NCBI GenBank assembly: GCA_036747295.1
Contig: DAIOCN010000022.1
Span: forward strand, 1 to 43,694
DNA from: UBA4736 sp002404015
GTDB taxonomy: Bacteria > Chloroflexota > Dormibacteria > Dormibacterales > Dormibacteraceae
DNA length: 43,694 nucleotides
Direction of reading: 5' to 3'
Made by a program: the position numbers and the translations under genes. The notes beneath the pieces were generated by a model, which was not told the DNA's origin, made no database searches, and worked only from the letters and a program-made list of their open reading frames with translations. Each line of letters opens with the position of its first letter. The stretch's first letter is position 1. Shown here one piece after another: positions 24,051-32,454 of the stretch.

Positions 24051-24802
24051 GCGACCGCCTGGCCGGCAAGGTCGCCGTGGTCACCGGCTCGACCAAGGGC
24101 ATCGGGCGCGCCATCGCCCAGGTGCTCGCTGCCGAAGGCGCTCGGGTCGTCGTCAACTCGCGTGACGAAGCGGCGGTCCGCGAAGTCGTCAGCGGCATCG
24201 GTGAGAGCGCCGCCGGGGTGGTCGCCGACGTCAGCACCGAGGCCGGCGCCGAACACCTGATCAACGCCGCCGTGACGTCGTTCGGGCGGCTCGACATCCT
24301 GGTCAACAACGCCGGCATGAACGTCGTCAGCGACGCCGTCGACCTGCAGCCGGCCGACTGGCGGCGGATCATCGACCTGAACCTGACGGCGCCCTTTCTA
24401 TGCTCCCAGCTGGCAGCTCGAGTGATGCTCGCCGGCGGCTCCGGCGTGATAGTCAACATCGCCTCCGTGACCGCCTTTGCGCCTTTTCCGAAGCGTGTCG
24501 CTTATGCCAGCTCCAAGGCCGCTCTGGTGATGATGACCCGGGTGATGGCCAGCGAGCTGGCGCCGACCGTGCGCGTCAATGCGGTGGCGCCCGGCTACGT
24601 GCGAACCGCCATGACCGAGCGCCTCAGCGCCGAGGGCAAGCTCGACTTTTCGGCGCTCGAGAAACGGACGCCACAGGGCCGGCTCGGAGAGCCGGAAGAG
24701 GTCGCCAAGGCGGTCCTCTTCCTGTGCTCCGACGACGCCGCGTACGTGACCGGCGAGACGCTGGTCGTGGACGGCGGCTGGCTCAGCTACGGATTCGTGT
24801 AG
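24047..24802 (+). CDS. Short-chain dehydrogenase/reductase
   Basis: The 251-residue classical SDR has the cofactor motif TGSTKGIG (13-20), NNAG, the catalytic Ser in NIASVTAF and YASSK (Tyr and Lys of the active site), and the C-terminal YVTGETLVVDGGW. It resembles 3-oxoacyl-ACP or hydroxyacyl-CoA dehydrogenases. GTG 24047 is used because it overlaps the stop of the VOC gene and gives a standard N-terminus (SDRLAGKVAVVTG). It probably belongs with the acyl-CoA dehydrogenase group downstream. Confidence 0.92.
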   Translation: MSDRLAGKVAVVTGSTKGIGRAIAQVLAAEGARVVVNSRDEAAVREVVSGIGESAAGVVADVSTEAGAEHLINAAVTSFGRLDILVNNAGMNVVSDAVDLQPADWRRIIDLNLTAPFLCSQLAARVMLAGGSGVIVNIASVTAFAPFPKRVAYASSKAALVMMTRVMASELAPTVRVNAVAPGYVRTAMTERLSAEGKLDFSALEKRTPQGRLGEPEEVAKAVLFLCSDDAAYVTGETLVVDGGWLSYGFV

Positions 24803-25089
24803 TAGTAGCGTTCCTGCAGTTTCGCGAGCTTCCAGGCGTCGTAGACTCCGTGCGCCCAGAGGCCGAAGCCGCCGAGTCCCATCGGGATGCCCAGCGCCGC
24901 TCCGATGGCGGTGAGGTCCAGGTCGAAGCCGATGAATTCGAGGCCGCCCGCGGCGACCAGGTAGAACAGGCCCTTCTTGTAGTGACCCAGGTAAATGTGC
25001 CCGAGACCGGGCACGACGACGGCCAGCGCAACCGCCAGCCAGGGGCGTTTCCGTGACCGCACGTGGGTGTAGCGCGTGGGCGATTCCAT
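24787..25089 (-). CDS. Small TM2-like membrane protein
   Basis: The 100-residue protein reads RKRPWLAVALAVVVPGLGHI and YLGHYKKGLFYLVAAGG, the G-x-G-H-x-Y-L-G turn typical of TM2-like/DUF5683-type small membrane proteins, followed by a second hydrophobic pair and YDAWKLAKLQERYY. Its end overlaps the SDR gene by 16 bases on the opposite strand. Its start (ATG 25089) diverges from the acyl-CoA dehydrogenase gene 40 bases away. Function unknown. Confidence 0.72.
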   Translation of the reverse strand: MESPTRYTHVRSRKRPWLAVALAVVVPGLGHIYLGHYKKGLFYLVAAGGLEFIGFDLDLTAIGAALGIPMGLGGFGLWAHGVYDAWKLAKLQERYYYTNP

Positions 25090-25115
25090 GTCCCGTTGCT
25101 CATTCCCAAAGGTGC

Positions 25116-25121
25116 TAGCTT
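25116..25121 (+). promoter_or_regulatory. Leaderless-type -10 box of the acyl-CoA dehydrogenase gene
   Basis: TAGCTT lies seven bases before ATG 25129, without a ribosome-binding site. Confidence 0.5.
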
Positions 25122-25128
25122 TCCAACC

Positions 25129-26301
25129 ATGGATCTGAGCTACACGGCCGAGGAGGAGGCCTTCCGGACGGAGGTCAAGACCTGGCTGGACGCCAACCTG
25201 CCCCAGGAGTGGCGCAACCGCGGAGTCGGCGGCTACCGCGAAGAGGAGGACGAGAGCGTCCAGCGCGACTGGCAGACGCGACTCTACGAGGGCGGCTGGC
25301 TCACCCTCTCCTGGCCGAAGGAGCAGGGCGGCCGGGGTGCCAACCCTGTCCAGCAGTCCATCTATATGGAGGAGATGGCGAAGGCCGGCAGCCCGCCCAT
25401 CATCGGGCGCCTCGGCGTGACGCTGCTGGCGCCGCTGCTGAGTGTTTACGGCTCCGACTTCCAGAAGCAGGAGTACCTGCCGAAGATCCTCTCCGGCGAG
25501 CTCGTGTTCGCGCAGGGTTTCAGCGAGCCCGACGCCGGCAGCGACCTCGCCGGCCTGAAGGCGCGCGCCGTGCTCAAGGACGGTCAATGGGTGCTCAACG
25601 GGCAGAAGACCTGGTCGAGCGGCGCCCACTACTCAGACCGCAGCTTCCTGCTCGCCCGCACGGATATGGAGGCGCCCCCGCACAAGGGGATCGGAATGTT
25701 CCTCATCGACCTCCGCCAGCCCGGCGTCGAGGTGCGCCCGATCATCCAGATGACGGGCAGCGGCGAGTTCTGCGAGATCTTCCTCACCGACGCCACGGTC
25801 GCCGAGGGGGATGTCGTCGGCAGCCCCACCGACGGCTGGAAGATGGCGATGGCAACGTTCGGCTTCGAGCGGGGCGGCCTGGCCAACGCCTACCGGTTCG
25901 AGTCGGCGGTGCGCGCGCTGGCCGACCTGACCCGGCGCCAGGGCGCCGGCGCCGATGACAGCGCCCGGCAGCGGGTGGCGCAGGCGGCGATCGAGGCCCA
26001 CGTCTTCCGGGCGACGGGACTGCGCAACCTGACCCGCGCCCAGCAGGGCCAGGTCCCGGGGCCGGAGGCCAGCCTGACCAAGCTCTACTGGAGCGAGATG
26101 GACAAGCGCCTCCAGGAGACCGCCATCGCGGTCGAAGGCATGTACGGGGCCCTCGACCCGGAGTCGCCCTGGGCGGTCGAGCAGGGCCGCTGGCAGTACG
26201 GCTGGATGTGGTCGCAGGCCGAGACGATCTACGCGGGCTCCTCCGAGATCCAGCGCAACATCATCGCCGAGCGCGTATTGGGCATGCCCCGCGGCCGATG
26301 A
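25129..26301 (+). CDS. Acyl-CoA dehydrogenase (FadE type)
   Basis: The 390-residue flavoprotein oxidises an acyl-CoA to the 2-enoyl-CoA. Marks are FSEPDAGSDLAGLKARA (about residues 128-144), LNGQKTWSSGAHYSDR and the C-terminal YAGSSEIQRNIIAERVLGMP. The position that holds the catalytic Glu in medium-chain enzymes (YEGT) is Ala here, so the base must be elsewhere, as in many actinobacterial FadE proteins. Its stop overlaps the next gene (ATGA). With the two MaoC genes it forms the first two steps of beta-oxidation. Confidence 0.92.
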   Translation: MDLSYTAEEEAFRTEVKTWLDANLPQEWRNRGVGGYREEEDESVQRDWQTRLYEGGWLTLSWPKEQGGRGANPVQQSIYMEEMAKAGSPPIIGRLGVTLLAPLLSVYGSDFQKQEYLPKILSGELVFAQGFSEPDAGSDLAGLKARAVLKDGQWVLNGQKTWSSGAHYSDRSFLLARTDMEAPPHKGIGMFLIDLRQPGVEVRPIIQMTGSGEFCEIFLTDATVAEGDVVGSPTDGWKMAMATFGFERGGLANAYRFESAVRALADLTRRQGAGADDSARQRVAQAAIEAHVFRATGLRNLTRAQQGQVPGPEASLTKLYWSEMDKRLQETAIAVEGMYGALDPESPWAVEQGRWQYGWMWSQAETIYAGSSEIQRNIIAERVLGMPRGR

Positions 26302-26714
26302 GCGCGACCGACGTCGTGGCCCGGGTCAAGGATCGGATCGGCTGGCAGGGTGAGCCCCGCACCGAGACCATCGAGGCCGGACACGTGAAGCGCTTCTGCG
26401 AGGCCATCGGCGACGCCGACCCGCGCTGGCTGGAGGAGGCGCCGCCCACGTTCCTGGTTGCGATCAGCAGCGAGACACCCCAGATCCCCGAGGTGCTGGA
26501 TTACGGCAAGGGCTGGCTCAACGGCGGCGACCGCTTCGAGTACCTGGCGCCGATCCGGATCGGAGACCGTATCACGGCCAGGCAGACCCTGAGCGACGCC
26601 TTCGAGAAACAGGGCGGCTCCGGCAGCCTGCTGTTCCTGATCTTCGATTCCGAGTACACGAACCAGGACGGCCGGCTGGTCGCCCGAATCCGGGGCACCC
26701 GGATCCGGCGATGA
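26298..26714 (+). CDS. MaoC-like N-terminal (FAS1-like dehydratase) domain protein
   Basis: The 138-residue hot-dog-fold protein has the non-catalytic half of a MaoC hydratase: IEAGHVKRFCEAIGDADPRW and APIRIGDRITARQTLSD. It lacks the D/H catalytic pair in its GDADP segment, and such proteins pair with an active MaoC partner, as in HadA/HadB- or ChsH-type heterodimers. The active partner is encoded immediately downstream with a four-base overlap. Confidence 0.85.
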   Translation: MSATDVVARVKDRIGWQGEPRTETIEAGHVKRFCEAIGDADPRWLEEAPPTFLVAISSETPQIPEVLDYGKGWLNGGDRFEYLAPIRIGDRITARQTLSDAFEKQGGSGSLLFLIFDSEYTNQDGRLVARIRGTRIRR

Positions 26715-27112
26715 ACGTCCGGGCCGGGCAGGAGCTCCCTGAGCTCGTAAAGGAGCCCACCACCCAGCAGCTGGTCAGGTACGCCGGCGCCTCGGGCGAC
26801 TTCTACCAGATCCACTACGACCAGGACTTCGCGCGCTCGACGGGGCTGCCGGGGGTGATCCTGCACGGCCTTTTGAAGGCCGGCTTCCTGGCCCAGCTGG
26901 TGACGGGATGGGCCGGACGCGAGGCCAGGCTCACCAGCTTCGAGGTCAGCTATCGCGGCCTCGACCTTCCGGGCCGGCCCTGCCGATGCCGTGGGGTCGT
27001 GAAGTCGGTGGATGGCGACCAGGCGCTGCTCGAGGTCTGGACGGAGGACCCCGACGGCAACCGGACCACCATCGGCAACGCGACCGTAGAGCTGGCCCGC
27101 CCGCCCGGCTGA
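26711..27112 (+). CDS. MaoC-like enoyl-CoA hydratase, catalytic subunit
   Basis: The 133-residue hot-dog protein carries the hydratase-2 motif YAGASGDFYQIHYDQDFA with the catalytic D30 and H35, followed by GLPGVILHGLLKAGFL. It would hydrate the double bond made by the acyl-CoA dehydrogenase, as a heterodimer with the preceding protein. ATGA overlap upstream and a 7-base gap to the P450 gene downstream indicate one operon. Confidence 0.88.
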   Translation: MNVRAGQELPELVKEPTTQQLVRYAGASGDFYQIHYDQDFARSTGLPGVILHGLLKAGFLAQLVTGWAGREARLTSFEVSYRGLDLPGRPCRCRGVVKSVDGDQALLEVWTEDPDGNRTTIGNATVELARPPG

Positions 27113-27119
27113 CGCGGGG

Positions 27120-28295
27120 ATGGCCGTCCAGCTCACGTACAACCCGTTCCTGCCGGAGGTCCGCGCCGATCCCTATCCCACCTACCAGGCCCTCCGCGAG
27201 GCGGACCCCGTCCACCGCAGCCCGTTCCTGCCCATGTGGGTCCTCACCCGGTACGAGCACGTTGCGCTGGTCCTCAAGGACGCGAGCCTCTCGGCCGACC
27301 GCACCCGGTTCGAGGGCTTCGATCCGCCGGAGGACTTCGAGGTGCACCAGTCGATGCTCACGCTGGATCCACCCCAGCACACCCGGCTGCGCGGGCTTGT
27401 CAACCGGGCCTTCACCCCGCGCACGGTGGAGCGCCTCAAGCCGCGGATCGAGGCGTTGGTGGAGAGGATCCTGGACGGGGCCGAGCGCCGGGGCAGCATC
27501 GAGCTTGTATCCGAGCTGGCTTACCCGCTCCCGGTCACGGTGATCGCCGAGATGCTGGGGGTGCCGGCCGAGGACTGGCCTCGCTTCCGCGAGTGGTCGC
27601 GGGTCCTCGCCGCCAGCCTGGATCCGCTGATGGGCCGCCAGGACGCCGCGATCGACGACTACGTGGCGGCGCGGAACGCGCTCGCATCCTATCTATCGGA
27701 GGTCGTGGCCGAGCGCCGCCTGGAGCCCAGGGATGACCTCATGAGCGACTTGCTGGCGGTCGGGGAGCTGGACTCCCGGGAGCTGATCGTGATGCTCAAC
27801 CTGCTGCTCGTCGCCGGCCACGAGACAACGGTAAACCTCATCGGCAACGGGACCCTCGCGCTGCTGCGCCATCCCGAACAGATGGCGCGCCTGCGCGACC
27901 AGCCGGACCTGCTCGAGCCGGCCGTCGAGGAGCTGCTGCGCTGGGACTCGCCCGTTCAGCTGACGGCCCGCATCGCGACGGCGGACTTCGAGCTGGGGGG
28001 CAAGCCCATCTGCAAAGGCGAGCTCCTGATGACCCTGCTGGGCGCGGCGAACCGGGATCCCGGCCAGTTCCCCGACCCCGACCGCCTGGACATCGGCCGC
28101 TCGCCCAACCACCACCTGGCTTTCGGTCGCGGCATCCACTTCTGTCTGGGCGCGCCGCTGGCCCGCCTCGAGGCCCAGATCGCCATCGGATCGCTCGTCC
28201 GTCGCTTTCCCGCGCTGCGCCTGGCCGGGGATCCGGAGCTCAGCCCCACGGTCACCCTGCGCGGGCTGCGTGCGCTGCCGCTGGCTCTCCGCTAG
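27120..28295 (+). CDS. Cytochrome P450
   Basis: The 391-residue enzyme shows the three P450 marks: oxygen-binding helix LLLVAGHETTVNLIG near 227-241, the ExxR helix (EELLRWDSP, about 270), and the haem loop FGRGIHFCLGAPLAR with C342 as ligand. The order and length fit soluble bacterial class I P450s needing a ferredoxin; none is encoded nearby. Given the acyl-CoA genes upstream, hydroxylation of a lipid or steroid is likely. Its last 44 bases overlap the MFS gene on the other strand. Confidence 0.94.
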   Translation: MAVQLTYNPFLPEVRADPYPTYQALREADPVHRSPFLPMWVLTRYEHVALVLKDASLSADRTRFEGFDPPEDFEVHQSMLTLDPPQHTRLRGLVNRAFTPRTVERLKPRIEALVERILDGAERRGSIELVSELAYPLPVTVIAEMLGVPAEDWPRFREWSRVLAASLDPLMGRQDAAIDDYVAARNALASYLSEVVAERRLEPRDDLMSDLLAVGELDSRELIVMLNLLLVAGHETTVNLIGNGTLALLRHPEQMARLRDQPDLLEPAVEELLRWDSPVQLTARIATADFELGGKPICKGELLMTLLGAANRDPGQFPDPDRLDIGRSPNHHLAFGRGIHFCLGAPLARLEAQIAIGSLVRRFPALRLAGDPELSPTVTLRGLRALPLALR

Positions 28296-29442
28296 GCGGG
28301 GCCTGCCGGCGGGGCAGGGTGGCCCCCAGGCCGAGCACCAGCAGCGCCGAGGCCGTGGTCAGCCAGAACGGCGACGTGAACGCGTGAGTTCGGTCCACCA
28401 GGACGCCGCCGAGCAGCGGGCCCAGGAACGAGATCGCGTAGCCGGCGGTGAGCACCAGAGCCGCGTAGCCGGCGGTGTGTGACGGCCGCCGCGAGAACAG
28501 CGCCGGCAGCACGGTGCAGCCCGTGAAGGTGACCGCGACGGCGACCGCCAGCAGGGAGGCCCAGAGCCAGGCCAGGGAGACGGCACCGAGAGCGAAGCCG
28601 AGGCTCCCCGCCAGCATCAGCCCGCCCGCCCCCACGTAGACGGCGCGGGAACGCGCCCAGGGCCAGCGCAATAAGAGCAGCACGACCGAGAGCGGGATGC
28701 TGGCCGCGTTGAGCAGGAAGAGCACCAGCGTCAGGTAGCCGGTGCCGAAGGAGCGAAGCTGGAACGGGATCCAGGTGGCGGACGCGTAGTAGACGAGGCT
28801 CTGGGCCCCGAACAGGGCCGCCACGTGCCAGACGGCCCGGTCGCGGACCAGCTCCCCGAAGCCGCCCGGATGGGGTGCGTGCTCGTCGCCCCGGCCCGGC
28901 GCCGTGGCCAGCCAGAGCAGGCCGGCGACGATCGCCAGGGCGCCCCAGATCGCGAATGTGCCCCGCCAGCCGCCGAGCGCCAGCAGGCGGATGCTGAGCG
29001 TGGCGCCGGCGAGGCCGCCCAGTCCGAGCGAGGTGGCATAAGCGGTCGAAGCCTGCTGCACATGGTTCGGAAAGGTGACCCGAACGAAGGCTACGATCCC
29101 CGGCTGGACGACCGCCACCGACAGCGCCAGGAACGCCGTCCAGAAGTACAGGGCGGCCGGCACCGGCGGTGTCAGCCTCAGCAGCGCCGCAAGTCCCAGC
29201 CCGATCGTGCCCAGCCCCACCACCCGCCGTGCTCCGAAGCGGTTCGCGAGCAGCGCGCCCGGCACCGCCACCGCGCCCAGGCCGAGCACGGGGATGGCGC
29301 TCAGCGCGCCGGCGGCTGAAAAGGAAAGGTGGAGGTCCGCCCGGACCTCGGGTAGGACGGGGGGGACGCCGACGATCACGGAGCGCAGCTGGAAGCCCAC
29401 GATGGCCAACAGGGCGGCCGGCCAGAGCCGCGAAAAGGACAC
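28252..29442 (-). CDS. MFS transporter, CynX/NimT-like
   Basis: The 396-residue protein has about twelve hydrophobic segments. The opening FQLRSVIVGVPPVLPEVRADL and the loop GALLANRFGARRVVGLG resemble the cyanate/nitroimidazole transporter group (CynX). The second half repeats the pattern around RRPSHTAGYAALVLTAGYA. Substrate unknown. The GTG at 29442 follows TAGGTT by six bases. Confidence 0.85.
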   Translation of the reverse strand: MSFSRLWPAALLAIVGFQLRSVIVGVPPVLPEVRADLHLSFSAAGALSAIPVLGLGAVAVPGALLANRFGARRVVGLGTIGLGLAALLRLTPPVPAALYFWTAFLALSVAVVQPGIVAFVRVTFPNHVQQASTAYATSLGLGGLAGATLSIRLLALGGWRGTFAIWGALAIVAGLLWLATAPGRGDEHAPHPGGFGELVRDRAVWHVAALFGAQSLVYYASATWIPFQLRSFGTGYLTLVLFLLNAASIPLSVVLLLLRWPWARSRAVYVGAGGLMLAGSLGFALGAVSLAWLWASLLAVAVAVTFTGCTVLPALFSRRPSHTAGYAALVLTAGYAISFLGPLLGGVLVDRTHAFTSPFWLTTASALLVLGLGATLPRRQAPPSGEPAAAHAARAG

Positions 29443-29448
29443 CTGGCC

Positions 29449-29454
29449 AACCTA
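29449..29454 (-). promoter_or_regulatory. Leaderless-type -10 box of the MFS gene
   Basis: TAGGTT on the minus strand ends six bases before the GTG at 29442. Confidence 0.45.
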
Positions 29455-29527
29455 ATGGAACGGTCGGCTCACCGAAAAATTACACCCGCTTTTGGGCGGG
29501 GTGCAGGATGCCGATCGTATCCGCCGT

Positions 29528-29533
29528 TAGTCT
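29528..29533 (+). promoter_or_regulatory. Leaderless-type -10 box of ftsE
   Basis: TAGTCT lies seven bases before TTG 29541, supporting the TTG as both transcription and translation start. Confidence 0.5.
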
Positions 29534-29540
29534 GTGCAGG

Positions 29541-30254
29541 TTGTCTTCCCTCCTTGAGTTCGTCGGCGTCACCCGGGCCTACGGGGAGCGGGTCGCGGTC
29601 GACGAGGTAGACATGCGATTGGACCCGGGAGAGCTGGTCTTCCTGGTCGGGCCCAGCGGGGCAGGTAAGACCACGCTCTTGAAGCTGATCAACCGCGAGA
29701 TCCGGCCGACGAAGGGCGAGGTCTGGGTCGACGGCATGCCCGCCCACTCGCTGCCGGTCTCCAAGATCGCCCAGCTTCGCCGGCACGTCGGCGTGGTCTT
29801 CCAAGACTACAAGCTGCTGCCGCGGCTGACCGCCATGGAGAACGTGGCCTTCGCCCTGCAGGTGGTGGACCTGAGGATCTCTGACCAGGAGGCCGCCGAT
29901 CGCAGCCTGGACGCGCTCGACGCAGTCGGCCTGGGCGACCGGGGCACCGCCTTCCCGCACCAGCTTTCCGGTGGCCAGCAGCAGAGGGTCGCGATCGCCA
30001 GGGCCGTGGTCAGCCAGCCGCCGCTGCTGATCGCCGACGAGCCCACGGGCAACCTCGACGTCGAGACCGCCTGGCAGATCACCGACCTGCTCGAGGACAT
30101 CGCCAACTTCGGCACCACCGTGCTGGTGGCGACGCACAACCTCGACATCGTCAAACGCATGCAGCGACGGGTGTTGACCCTCGTGGACGGGCGCCTGGTG
30201 CGCGACCAGCCGGCCGGCCGGGTCGGGAGGCTGGCATGGGCGGCGTGGTCCTGA
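29541..30254 (+). CDS. ftsE: Cell division ATP-binding protein FtsE
   Basis: The 237-residue ABC ATPase has Walker A GPSGAGKTTLLKLINRE, signature LSGGQQQRVAIARA, Walker B LLIADEPTGNLD and the switch His (VATHN). FVGVTRAYGERVAVDEV is a typical FtsE beginning and the early Q-loop reads VVFQDYKLLPRLT, strongly FtsE-like. TTG 29541 is chosen because it gives the usual short N-terminus. FtsE and FtsX form a complex that opens periplasmic or wall hydrolases at division. The end overlaps ftsX by 19 bases. Confidence 0.95.
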   Translation: MSSLLEFVGVTRAYGERVAVDEVDMRLDPGELVFLVGPSGAGKTTLLKLINREIRPTKGEVWVDGMPAHSLPVSKIAQLRRHVGVVFQDYKLLPRLTAMENVAFALQVVDLRISDQEAADRSLDALDAVGLGDRGTAFPHQLSGGQQQRVAIARAVVSQPPLLIADEPTGNLDVETAWQITDLLEDIANFGTTVLVATHNLDIVKRMQRRVLTLVDGRLVRDQPAGRVGRLAWAAWS

Positions 30255-31183
30255 AGGGTCGCTTTCCGCGCCGCCGCCTCCTGGCAACCGTGGCCAAGAA
30301 CACGTCTCGCTACCTTTTCAAAGGCGCGTTCAGAAACTGGATCCGGAACCTCGGCAGCACCGCCCCGGCGCTGGGCTCGATGACGCTGCTACTGATCCTC
30401 ACCGGCCTGGTGGGCCTGACCGGTTTCGCCCTCCGCAACCTGGCCAACGCCGAGGCACGTGACGCCTCCGTCATCCACGTCTACCTCCGGGACGACGCCA
30501 GCGACGCCGACGTGGCCCTGCTGCGGTCGAAGCTGGAGGCGGACCGCCGGGTCGTGACGGTCACGTACACGAGCAAGACCCAGGCCCTGGAGCGCGCGCA
30601 GCGCCGTCCCGGCCTGCCCGACCTGGCCAGCGCCAGCGACTCCAACCCCTTCCCGGCCAGCCTGGACGTCCAGGTCAAGCGGGTCGAGGACGTCGGCGGC
30701 ATCGATTCCGCGGTGCGCAACTACGCCGCGGTGGACCCGGCCTACCCGACCTCGTACGACCGGGGCGCCTACCAGCGTATCCAGCAGGTCCTGACCTGGG
30801 TTGCGGTCGCCGGCGTGGCCTTCCTTCTGCTGCTCGGCTTCGTGGCCGTGACCGTCACCGCCAACAGCATCAGGGCCGCCATCCACTCCCGCCGCGACGA
30901 GCTGACGATCATGCAGCTGGTGGGGGCTCCCCGCTGGATGGTGCGCGGCCCCTTCGTGGTCGAGGGCGCGCTGACCGGCGGGATCGCCGGCGCCTTTGCC
31001 GGCCTGGTGACCCTGGCCCTGGCCCTGGCTGGGATCGAGGCGGGCGCCGGCAGCTTCTCGCAGTTCGCGCCCGGGGTCACCGTCCCGGTCGCCTTCCTTG
31101 CCGGCGGCCTTGTCTTCCTGGCCGGCCTTGGGCTCGGCAGCGGCTCCTCGCTGTTCAGCCTGCGGAGGCACCTGGAGACTTGA
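30236..31183 (+). CDS. ftsX: Cell division protein FtsX
   Basis: The 315-residue protein has an N-terminal cytoplasmic stretch, a first helix (SMTLLLILTGLVGLTGFAL, near 44-62), a large extracellular domain, and three C-terminal helices with TVTANSIRAAIHSRRDELTI, cited as NSIRAAIHSRRDELTIMQLV. This is FtsX topology. The extracellular domain binds the coiled coil of the partner hydrolase, encoded next. Start choices are ATG 30236 or GTG 30245; its stop overlaps the hydrolase start. Confidence 0.94.
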   Translation: MGGVVLKGRFPRRRLLATVAKNTSRYLFKGAFRNWIRNLGSTAPALGSMTLLLILTGLVGLTGFALRNLANAEARDASVIHVYLRDDASDADVALLRSKLEADRRVVTVTYTSKTQALERAQRRPGLPDLASASDSNPFPASLDVQVKRVEDVGGIDSAVRNYAAVDPAYPTSYDRGAYQRIQQVLTWVAVAGVAFLLLLGFVAVTVTANSIRAAIHSRRDELTIMQLVGAPRWMVRGPFVVEGALTGGIAGAFAGLVTLALALAGIEAGAGSFSQFAPGVTVPVAFLAGGLVFLAGLGLGSGSSLFSLRRHLET

Positions 31184-32454
31184 GGTTGCGCCGCCTCATT
31201 TTGATGGTGGCCACACTCGCGACGCTGATCGGCACCGGACCCCGTCCGGCCTTCGCCGACCCAGCGTCCGACCTGGCCGCAGCCCAGCAGCAGCAGCAGC
31301 TGATCGCGGCCGTGCGCGACAAGCTGGGCAACAACCTGGCCGACGCCCTGGTCGCCCAGGACCAGCTCGAGAAATCGCTGAAGGCCAACGTGGACCAGCA
31401 GGCCCAGACCAGGCAGAAGATCCAGGACGCGGACAGCAAGATCGCGGCCCTGGACGCCGACCTGGTCCGCCGGCAGCTGCAGATCGACGCCACCAACCGC
31501 CGGATCGAGATCGAGAAGGTGCAGATCCGCTCGCTGGCGCGCGCCATCTACGTTCAGCCCGGTTCGATCCTGGTGATGCTCGGCGAGTCACACAGCCTCG
31601 GTGACCTGATCACGCGCATCGCCGACCTGAGCTCGGCCGGCGGCCGCGCCAAGAAGCTCAAGGTCCAGCTCAACGAGGACTACGCGCTGCTCCAGGTCTC
31701 CCAGGTCAAGCAGCAGACCGCCCGTGAGCAGCAGGCCCAGCTCCGCGTTGGCCTGGAGGCCGACCTGGCCAAGCTGGTCGACCTGCAGGCCCAGCAGGAG
31801 GACTCCAAGCGGAAGCTGGCGGCCAACATCGAGCAGACCCGCAACCAGATCACCGCCGTGAGCAGCCAGTCGGCGGCCCTCTCCAAGCAGATCGCCGACA
31901 TCCTGGAGGCGCAGCAGAACGAGATCATCGCGGCGGCCATGCAGCAGGTCTGGGACCAGGTCCGGGTCTGGCAGGGCCAGAACAGCGTGGGCAACATACC
32001 CGCCAGCGCCGGCCACTCGGTCAAGTACCGCTTCATCTGGCCGGAGCCGATGGGCACGCTGACCCAGTCGTTTGGGCCCTCGACGCTGAGCTTCGAGCCG
32101 GCCATGAACGGGTTCCCCCACTTCCACGCCGGCATCGACATCGCGGAGCCGGTGGACTCGCCCATCCTGGCGGCGGACGACGGGGTGGTGGCGCTGGTCG
32201 GCTCGGGCCCGTACGGCTACGGCAACTACGTGGTACTGGCCCACACGGATGGGTTGACGACGCTGTACGGCCACATGAATACGGCGCTGGTCAAGCCCGG
32301 GGACAGGATCACCCAGGGCCAGGTGATCGGTCTCGAGGGCTCGACCGGCAACTCCACCGGTCCCCACGTCCACTTCGAGCTGCGGATCGCCGGCAAGCCG
32401 GTGGACCCGGCGCCCTATCTGCCGCCAGGCGGCCCCTCGCCCTTCAAGCAGTAG
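31180..32454 (+). CDS. Secreted M23 peptidase with coiled coil (EnvC/PcsB-like FtsEX partner)
   Basis: The 424-residue protein starts TTG overlapping the ftsX stop (TTGA). A signal peptide ends at about AFA-DP (residues 25-28). Residues ~30-260 are long Gln/Asp/Lys-rich heptads (two coiled-coil blocks). The C-terminal LytM/M23 domain has H316 and D320 (HAGIDIA), YGHM and H396-V-H398, the full zinc site, so unlike E. coli EnvC it should be an active endopeptidase. FtsEX binding to the coiled coil is inferred from gene order. Confidence 0.92.
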   Translation: MRLRRLILMVATLATLIGTGPRPAFADPASDLAAAQQQQQLIAAVRDKLGNNLADALVAQDQLEKSLKANVDQQAQTRQKIQDADSKIAALDADLVRRQLQIDATNRRIEIEKVQIRSLARAIYVQPGSILVMLGESHSLGDLITRIADLSSAGGRAKKLKVQLNEDYALLQVSQVKQQTAREQQAQLRVGLEADLAKLVDLQAQQEDSKRKLAANIEQTRNQITAVSSQSAALSKQIADILEAQQNEIIAAAMQQVWDQVRVWQGQNSVGNIPASAGHSVKYRFIWPEPMGTLTQSFGPSTLSFEPAMNGFPHFHAGIDIAEPVDSPILAADDGVVALVGSGPYGYGNYVVLAHTDGLTTLYGHMNTALVKPGDRITQGQVIGLEGSTGNSTGPHVHFELRIAGKPVDPAPYLPPGGPSPFKQ

